Source: Muribaculaceae bacterium | Lineage (GTDB): Bacteria; Bacteroidota; Bacteroidia; Bacteroidales; Muribaculaceae | NCBI GenBank assembly: GCA_022510425.1 | Contig: JAFLTO010000005.1 | Coordinates: forward strand, 1-64,000 | Direction of reading: 5' to 3' | Length of the DNA stretch: 64,000 nucleotides | In this document: piece by piece, positions 58,594 through 64,000 of the stretch | Numbering within the stretch: position 1 is the stretch's first letter | Layout: each line of letters begins with the position of its first letter | Notes under the pieces: model-generated | What the model saw: only the letters and a program-made list of their open reading frames with translations | The model's database searches: none | Told to the model about the DNA's origin: nothing | Translations under genes and position numbers: made by a program

Positions 58594-59514
58594 TTAAAAA
58601 CGGGAAGGTTTTAAATGAAGACCGGTTTTTTCATGTAAACCAAAGAAAAGATTCATTACATGTACCACGTCACCGGCTCCACCACGAAGTCTCGCATCTG
58701 ATACAGTTTCAATAATAAGTGTATCGGAATCCGGTTTATTAAGGTTTATTACAGTTTTTTGAGTGCCCTCAACTTCAGCAGTATTAACTGCATTTCGTGT
58801 TAAAAAAGTGAAATTGTGGTCGTCATAAATCTGTTCATAAATTTTTTCTATTTCGTCTAAAGGAAGTGAACATGCTAAAGATATCAAGGTTTTTTGAGCT
58901 CTATCAGAAAGATGATCACTGCTAATCTTTAATTTAACCTTTCCGTTGAAACTATTTTGTTTTTCCTTGAGTTGGTTTTCAATTAATTTTGCTTCTTTAT
59001 CTTCATTGAATTTATCTGACATATCAGCCGGAAGAGAAACTTGTATATTAATATCAGAGTTCAACAATAGAAAATTAGCCAATGGCACTAAAGAAATAAG
59101 AGGAGGAACGGCTACAGGTGACGGTATAAAAGCCATCTTTGCTCCTCTTACCAAAGCTTTTCTGTTTATTTCTGAAAGCCCTATTTCAGAATTTTCATTG
59201 ATTGTTTGTTGAGGAAAATCATCTTCAAAAAATGTCAATTTCAGATTTTCCTTTTCTAATACTTTATCAATAATATTTTGAGCTATTTCGTTAGGTTGCG
59301 TAATGGCAAGAAAATCCACTTCCTCGAGGTTTATTTTATCAGAAAAATAAAGAGGATTTTCGCCAATCAGACCATGATGAACGGAAGAGATATTACGCCC
59401 TAAAAGATTAGGAGCGAACAGGGAAACAATGTCAACTTCAGGATGATTAATAAGAATCCTGATTATTTCGCCAGCCATTGGAGAATCTGCACCTATTATT
59501 CCAACATTCACCAT
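58594..59514 (-). CDS. ArgC-like protein lacking the catalytic cysteine
   Basis: The 306-residue protein aligns along its length with N-acetyl-gamma-glutamyl-phosphate reductase: Rossmann start VNVGIIGADSPMAGEIIR (canonical GGAGYTAGEL), IGLSEINRKAL, and an ArgC-type end GGAGDVVHVMNLFFGLHEKT followed by LKPSRF. Where ArgC has NPGC with the active cysteine, this protein has IPSP, and the catalytic histidine and GDFPRG motifs are also missing. The NADP-binding motif is altered (GADSPMAG). It is probably not a reductase. Unknown function; it lies in a run of DNA-related genes. Confidence 0.8.
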   Translation of the reverse strand: MVNVGIIGADSPMAGEIIRILINHPEVDIVSLFAPNLLGRNISSVHHGLIGENPLYFSDKINLEEVDFLAITQPNEIAQNIIDKVLEKENLKLTFFEDDFPQQTINENSEIGLSEINRKALVRGAKMAFIPSPVAVPPLISLVPLANFLLLNSDINIQVSLPADMSDKFNEDKEAKLIENQLKEKQNSFNGKVKLKISSDHLSDRAQKTLISLACSLPLDEIEKIYEQIYDDHNFTFLTRNAVNTAEVEGTQKTVINLNKPDSDTLIIETVSDARLRGGAGDVVHVMNLFFGLHEKTGLHLKPSRF

Positions 59515-59559
59515 TAAGAAAGGAATTAGGAGTTTATTTTTTCTATAATTAAAAAAGAA

Positions 59560-60171
59560 TCACGAATCTTCATTATTGTGTCTCTTATCGATTTCAGCTT
59601 TAATTCTTGCCGCTTCTTCGTAGTCTTCATCAGAAGATGCTTTCTCCATGGCTTTAGTGAGTTGCTCAAGCGACAGACTTTCCAAACCTGAAGATTTAAC
59701 TACTTTAACTTTAGGTGCATTAGGAGCCGGTTTTGGAGTCAAACCGGGTTTACGTTTTTCAGTAGGATCAAAACTTGCTTCCTTGATCACATCTTCGGTT
59801 GTAAAAATTGGAGCATTAGCTCTAATAGCCAAAGCAACGGCATCAGAAGAACGAGCATCCACAATTTTTTCCGAGATCCCGTCTGATAAATGTAGATCAG
59901 CTGCAAACACACCATTTTTAAGCCTCTTTATCAAAACATATTTAAGCGATACATTAAATTCATTGAGAGCAGACATCATAATGTCGTGAGTGAGAGGTCG
60001 GGGAGTTTTTATTTCCTGTAATTTACATTCAATAGCTTGTGCTTCAGGGAAACCGATAATTATAGGAATACGACGGTTAGTGCCCGATTGTTGAAGAATT
60101 AGAGCATAGACGCCTGATTCTATTTGATTGTAGGTTATACCAATTAATTCAAGCCTGTATTTATCTTCCAT
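59560..60171 (-). CDS. Bifunctional nuclease (DUF151) with a UVR-like C-terminal motif
   Basis: The 203-residue protein has a DUF151 domain (about 1-125; IGITYNQIESGVYALILQQS, RRIPIIIGFPEAQAI, VDARSSDAVALAIR). A proline/lysine-rich linker follows, and a UVR motif at about 168-197 (LTKAMEKASSDEDYEEAARI), which in UvrB/UvrC mediates protein contacts. DUF151 proteins are described as possible nucleases. The combination is common in Bacteroidetes. 24 bases after mnmA. Confidence 0.87.
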   Translation of the reverse strand: MEDKYRLELIGITYNQIESGVYALILQQSGTNRRIPIIIGFPEAQAIECKLQEIKTPRPLTHDIMMSALNEFNVSLKYVLIKRLKNGVFAADLHLSDGISEKIVDARSSDAVALAIRANAPIFTTEDVIKEASFDPTEKRKPGLTPKPAPNAPKVKVVKSSGLESLSLEQLTKAMEKASSDEDYEEAARIKAEIDKRHNNEDS

Positions 60172-60195
60172 TCGTAAATAATTTCTATTATACAG

Positions 60196-61266
60196 TTAAG
60201 ATTCTAAGGTTATTAAAGCTGAACCAAGACATATTGATTTATCCGGTGTGTAAATTATAGCATATTGGCCAGGTGCAATACCTTGAACGTCTTGGTGAGA
60301 CTCTATCTTTAAAGATGTATGAGAATCATTTTTAGACAAAATACCTGTATGAAAATCCGGCACATGTCGAATCTTGAATGCAACTTCCAAATTATCATTT
60401 AAGTTTAGAGGGTCGTATGTAATCCAATTAGGTTCAGTCAAAAAAATATCCCTTCCATATTGTAACGGAGTATCATATCCTTTAGATACATAAATGATAT
60501 TTTTTTGTATATCTTTTTTTACAACAAACCATGGCCCTCCTCCGAGCCCAAGCCCTTTTCTCTGTCCTATAGTATAGAACCAATATCCCGAATGATCGCC
60601 TATTTTTTTCCCGGTTTCAATTTCTACCACATCTCCCGGTTTTTCGCCTAAGTGTCTTTTTACGAAATCCTTGTAATTTATTTTTCCAAGGAAACAAATA
60701 CCTTGTGAGTCCTTTCTGGAAGCATTAGGAAGATTAGACTCCCTTGCCAACTCTCTAACCTTAGTTTTTGGAAGTTCCCCTAATGGAAATAAAAGATGCG
60801 ATAGTTGTTTCTGACTAAGCTGCGCCAAGAAATCTGTCTGGTCTTTAACAGGATCACAAGCTGTGGCAAGATAATAACCCTTGGAATCTTGTTTTATTGA
60901 AGCATAGTGTCCTGTAGCTGTTTTATCGAAATCTTTACCCCACCTCTCCTCAAAAAAACCGAATTTAATAATCTTATTGCACATCATATCGGGGTGAGGA
61001 GTCAAACCGGCTTTCACAGTTTTAAGAGCATAATCCATCACATAATCCCAATATTCTTGATGAAGAGAAACTTCAGTGAGAGGAAGATTATATTTTTGGG
61101 CTATAAGTGTACACATTTCCATGTCTTCTTCATATGAGCATTCCCCTTCGCCATTATCATTGGAAATGCGAATATAAAACAGATGCAAGTCATGACCTTC
61201 ATTGAAAAGTTTATGAACCACAACTGCACTATCGACACCACCTGAAACCAAAACAGCAATTTTCAT
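60196..61266 (-). CDS. mnmA: tRNA-specific 2-thiouridylase MnmA
   Basis: The 356-residue enzyme thiolates U34 of Lys, Glu and Gln tRNAs. The PP-loop SGGVDS is at about 8-13; catalytic cysteines are in PDMMCNKIIKF and GICFLGKIN, the first forming the persulfide, and the C-terminal domain has YTIGQRKGLGLGGG. Bacteroidales often carry two or three copies. The ATG overlaps the DoxX stop (ATGA). Confidence 0.95.
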   Translation of the reverse strand: MKIAVLVSGGVDSAVVVHKLFNEGHDLHLFYIRISNDNGEGECSYEEDMEMCTLIAQKYNLPLTEVSLHQEYWDYVMDYALKTVKAGLTPHPDMMCNKIIKFGFFEERWGKDFDKTATGHYASIKQDSKGYYLATACDPVKDQTDFLAQLSQKQLSHLLFPLGELPKTKVRELARESNLPNASRKDSQGICFLGKINYKDFVKRHLGEKPGDVVEIETGKKIGDHSGYWFYTIGQRKGLGLGGGPWFVVKKDIQKNIIYVSKGYDTPLQYGRDIFLTEPNWITYDPLNLNDNLEVAFKIRHVPDFHTGILSKNDSHTSLKIESHQDVQGIAPGQYAIIYTPDKSICLGSALITLES

Positions 61267-61772
61267 ACCTCTTCCAGTTCTCCTTCACTTTTGTTTTCAG
61301 TGTGAATTATATGTAAAGACAAGAAGTAATCTACAGAGATCTTTCCCGGACCGACCAATAACAGGAAAAAGTAAATACCCATAAAAAGGATAGGGACATA
61401 ACCTAAATTTTGCCAATCCAAAAGATAGGGAGCCTCAGTGACATAATCATGGAGCAAATAATATTCCGCTAATATCATTGATACAAAAGGAGGAATAATC
61501 ATCACTCTTGTAAGGAATCCGAACATAATAAAAGTGGAGCATACTATTTCAATACATATCATGACAATAAGAGATGCATGACTTGTCATGCCAATCACTC
61601 CGGGGAAAACATCTTTAAGCATATTGAAATTATCAATCTGCCTGACACCGAACTGCATTAACATTATGCCAATAAAGAGGCGAAGAAAGAGTCTACCCAT
61701 ATTGGCATATGAATAGCCGGTGACCTTAAAATAAATCCATTTGAGTCTACCTGAAAGACCTATTACTCGCAT
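61263..61772 (-). CDS. DoxX family membrane protein
   Basis: The 169-residue protein has four transmembrane helices with the DoxX pattern (GRLFLRLFIGIMLMQFGVRQ, then IVMICIEIVCSTFIMFGFLT). DoxX proteins occur near redox or oxidative-stress genes and their role is not well defined. It is coupled to mnmA and starts 16 bases after the DUF5106 gene. Confidence 0.88.
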   Translation of the reverse strand: MRVIGLSGRLKWIYFKVTGYSYANMGRLFLRLFIGIMLMQFGVRQIDNFNMLKDVFPGVIGMTSHASLIVMICIEIVCSTFIMFGFLTRVMIIPPFVSMILAEYYLLHDYVTEAPYLLDWQNLGYVPILFMGIYFFLLLVGPGKISVDYFLSLHIIHTENKSEGELEEV

Positions 61773-61788
61773 TATTGAAGTATCCTTT

Positions 61789-62682
61789 TTAATTCAAAGA
61801 TTCTAAAACTACCATCATCGCCTCATCAAGGAGAGGGAATTTCTTCTTGATAATTCCATCCTGACCAACAATATAAATAGACGGATTCAAGCGAGTGTCA
61901 TAAATATTGTTCACAGAAGGTGAAATTCCAATTGTCCAATGTGAATTATAATTTAGAACATTCTTTTGCCAATTGTCAGATTCATGTGGAATGATATATA
62001 AGACATTAATTTTTCCTTTATCCACAGCATCCTTAAATTTCAAATTAGATTCCATTTTTAAGCGAGCGATACGCCAGTCTGTATCTGACGGATCTCCGAA
62101 AATTAACATGGTAGGAGTGGACATAGGAAAATAATTCTTGGTCAAATTTTCTTTATCTTTAAACTCAAAGGTTGGTGCTACATTACCTTCACCACTCTCT
62201 CTTATTGATTTAGCCTGGCTTATATATTTTGTTTTTCTTGCCTCATTAATTTTTTTATTTTTAATCAAAGCATCTAAAAACTTTAAATATAAACTGTCAC
62301 TCCAAAAATCAGCCCTTGGGCCATATAGATTTTCCTCTGCTGCTTTTGTGAACTGAAGTTGTAATCCCGGATTTCCAGATAACTTGCCATTAAGTTTATC
62401 CACAGATTGATCCACAACTTTTCCGGACGCATATCTTATAGCTGAAACATAAACTCCAAAAGCTTCGTTAAGTGCATACTGATCTACTGGATCTTTCCTT
62501 TTAAAATCAAATTTATCCCAGAAATTCTTTACAACATAATTACATTTCTCCTCCAAAGACACTATCTCATCCGGAGCAACCGGATAATCAAACAAAGGTG
62601 TGATTTCAATCACTGTCTGGGAATGCATTGAATTTGAGAAAAATGCCAGAACAAAAAGAAATATATATATTAATTTTTTCAT
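61789..62682 (-). CDS. DUF5106 exported protein with a thioredoxin-like domain
   Basis: The 297-residue protein has a signal peptide (MKKLIYIFLFVLAFFSNSMHSQ) and a DUF5106 domain (about 40-150) followed by a thioredoxin-fold region with MLIFGDPSDTDWRI. The usual CxxC redox pair is absent, so disulfide chemistry is unlikely. The end IYIVGQDGIIKKKFPLLDE fits the C-terminal strand and helix of the fold. Periplasmic. The ATG overlaps the kinase stop (ATGA), so coupling is likely. Confidence 0.8.
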   Translation of the reverse strand: MKKLIYIFLFVLAFFSNSMHSQTVIEITPLFDYPVAPDEIVSLEEKCNYVVKNFWDKFDFKRKDPVDQYALNEAFGVYVSAIRYASGKVVDQSVDKLNGKLSGNPGLQLQFTKAAEENLYGPRADFWSDSLYLKFLDALIKNKKINEARKTKYISQAKSIRESGEGNVAPTFEFKDKENLTKNYFPMSTPTMLIFGDPSDTDWRIARLKMESNLKFKDAVDKGKINVLYIIPHESDNWQKNVLNYNSHWTIGISPSVNNIYDTRLNPSIYIVGQDGIIKKKFPLLDEAMMVVLESLN

Positions 62683-63536
62683 TCAGAGATTTTATGTAGA
62701 TAAAAAGATTCCAGAGCAGGCATGGGATCTTTTAATATTTTTTCAATTTTTATGCCAAATTTAGCTGCACTTTGAGATAAAATTTCTTGATAGTTATAAG
62801 CTATTGAACCTACAATTCCTACATTGAAATTCTGAAAATTTTCATAAGGAAGGATATTTTTGATAAAATAATTTTCAAATTCTTTTATCACCAATATTCT
62901 AATTTCTTCTTCTTCAATATTCTCCAAAAGAAATGGAGAAAATGAAGCAATGTAGCGAGCCGGTTTCGTTTCCCGATAAACTTTTTCTATAAGTTCAGAA
63001 ACATTTAATTTATATCGGTCTTGAAATTTATGTATTAAATTGCAGGAAAGTTGTTTTTTAAAAACAGAGTTCAATAAACTTTTTCCGAGAGCAACGCCAC
63101 TACCTTCATCTCCAAGAATGTAACCTAAAGAAGGAGTCTGTTGCTTAATTTCACCTTTAGAAATGAGGGCAGAAGCAGAACCGGTACCTAATATACAAGC
63201 AATACCATCAGAATCACCGAATAAAGCAATTGAGGCACCCATTAAATCACTCCTTACTGAAATTTTTTCCGCACCGAAAACTTTTGTTAAAGCGTATTCT
63301 ACAGGAAGTGACATAAATTGATTTGCACAACCGGCTCCGTAATAATATATTTCGGATAATACATTATTTTTAATTCTATCTTTTACTTCATATAATGTTG
63401 TGATTATCGATGAAATATCTTCATGTGCCGGATTAATACCAATTGTTTGTATCCGCGTATACTCCCGGGTCTCTCCATTAAGAAAAGACCAATTGGTTTT
63501 TGAAGAGCCGGCATCTGCCAAGAGTATATTTCTCAT
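62679..63536 (-). CDS. N-acetylglucosamine kinase-like ATPase (BadF/BadG/BcrA/BcrD family)
   Basis: The 285-residue protein has the actin-like ATPase motifs ADAGSSKTNW (phosphate 1, about 7-16), ILGTGSASAL and ILGDEGSGVALGK. The family includes amino-sugar kinases, which in Bacteroidales often recycle cell-wall GlcNAc. The sugar substrate is not proven here. It leads the DUF5106-DoxX-mnmA group. Confidence 0.88.
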   Translation of the reverse strand: MRNILLADAGSSKTNWSFLNGETREYTRIQTIGINPAHEDISSIITTLYEVKDRIKNNVLSEIYYYGAGCANQFMSLPVEYALTKVFGAEKISVRSDLMGASIALFGDSDGIACILGTGSASALISKGEIKQQTPSLGYILGDEGSGVALGKSLLNSVFKKQLSCNLIHKFQDRYKLNVSELIEKVYRETKPARYIASFSPFLLENIEEEEIRILVIKEFENYFIKNILPYENFQNFNVGIVGSIAYNYQEILSQSAAKFGIKIEKILKDPMPALESFYLHKISE

Positions 63537-63631
63537 TAAGAATACATCTGGATACTAAGTACAAATTTATATATATTCGGCTATATATGCAAAGATAAGT
63601 TATGTATCTGATTTGAAAACCTTGAGAAGTT

Positions 63632-63991
63632 TTAGTTAGTAATTGTAAGTCCAATCCAAACGGCAATCAAACCTGCTATAACACTCGCTGCTATATATAG
63701 AAGGGATACCATCAATTCTCCATTTATACCAAGATTATAAGCTTCTGAAGAAAAAGTAGAAAATGTAGTAAAACCTCCACAGAATCCGACCATTAAAAGA
63801 GCATTGAGTTTTGGGGACAAGATGCCATTTTTATTTAAAATTCCGGCGATTAAACCAAAAATAAAACAACCTAAAACGTTAATTGTAAAAGTGGCGAAAG
63901 GGAAGGGATATTTACAAATACCCAGAAAAAAACGATTAATCAAGAATCTGCAGCAAGTACCCACAAATCCTCCTGCCCCCGCCAGTAACAT
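63632..63991 (-). CDS. crcB: Fluoride channel CrcB/Fluc (5' end may lie just past the window)
   Basis: The product has four transmembrane helices with the Fluc motifs GGFVGTCCRF, TFTINVLGCFIFGL and GFCGGFTTFSTFSSE. It exports fluoride and works as an antiparallel dimer. The first ATG in the frame is 63991; the frame stays open to 64000 and relatives begin a few residues earlier, so the true start may be outside the window. A fluoride riboswitch, if present, would be there too. The gene ends 95 bases before the kinase gene. Confidence 0.9.
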   Translation of the reverse strand: MLLAGAGGFVGTCCRFLINRFFLGICKYPFPFATFTINVLGCFIFGLIAGILNKNGILSPKLNALLMVGFCGGFTTFSTFSSEAYNLGINGELMVSLLYIAASVIAGLIAVWIGLTITN

Positions 63992-64000
63992 CAACTTCCA

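Overview
The window reads as one contig from a Bacteroidales bacterium. The evidence is its gene content (DUF4924, DUF3127 and DUF5106 proteins, PPDK, a succinate-type CoA transferase, NodT/RND efflux, a PBP1-LysM lipid/cell-wall protein) and its promoters, which carry the TAnnTTTG -7 box typical of the phylum. The family cannot be fixed from the sequence alone.

Region 1 (1 to about 9.0 kb) is the right end of an integrated mobile element that continues beyond the left edge. It carries the N-terminal half of an N12-class DNA methylase/helicase, a PcfK-PcfJ operon with two small leader genes, an acetyltransferase cargo gene, an SSB with a basic tail, two small hypothetical genes and a tyrosine recombinase. 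Much of it is non-coding but highly structured: nested inverted repeats and short words shared between separate intergenic regions. The recombinase is followed by GTGTATGC direct repeats and a second copy of the 3' end of ppdK, which points to ppdK as the integration target.

Region 2 (9.1 to 37.4 kb) is chromosomal. It holds ppdK, then rlmD-DUF4924-prfC, a coiled-coil lipoprotein, an rsmI/PBP4 group, an AI-2E-type permease with a KefB-like antiporter, an ispB/tatD/antiporter operon facing it, a DUF3127 protein with an SSB-like tail, a RecD-like helicase, enolase, a flippase-like protein, a CoA transferase, the PBP1-LysM protein with a porin, cdsA and lpxA.

Region 3 (37.5 to 47.3 kb) has a tripartite RND efflux operon preceded by two perfect palindromes, then ftsH, rsfS and superoxide dismutase. 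The RND operon separates ftsH from cdsA, which are neighbours in many relatives.

Region 4 (47.3 to 53.4 kb) is a thiamine operon (thiD, thiS, a TenI-like thiE, thiE, thiG, thiC, thiH) under a TPP riboswitch whose terminator T-run abuts the thiD start codon. thiF is absent.

Region 5 (53.4 to 64 kb) is a dense leftward run: ligA, truA, speA, a tailless SSB, an ArgC-like protein without the catalytic cysteine, a DUF151-UVR nuclease, mnmA, DoxX, DUF5106, an N-acetylglucosamine-kinase-like protein and crcB. No CRISPR array, rRNA or tRNA was seen. The best candidates for something new are the structured intergenic modules of the mobile element, the ppdK integration junction and the ArgC-like pseudoenzyme.
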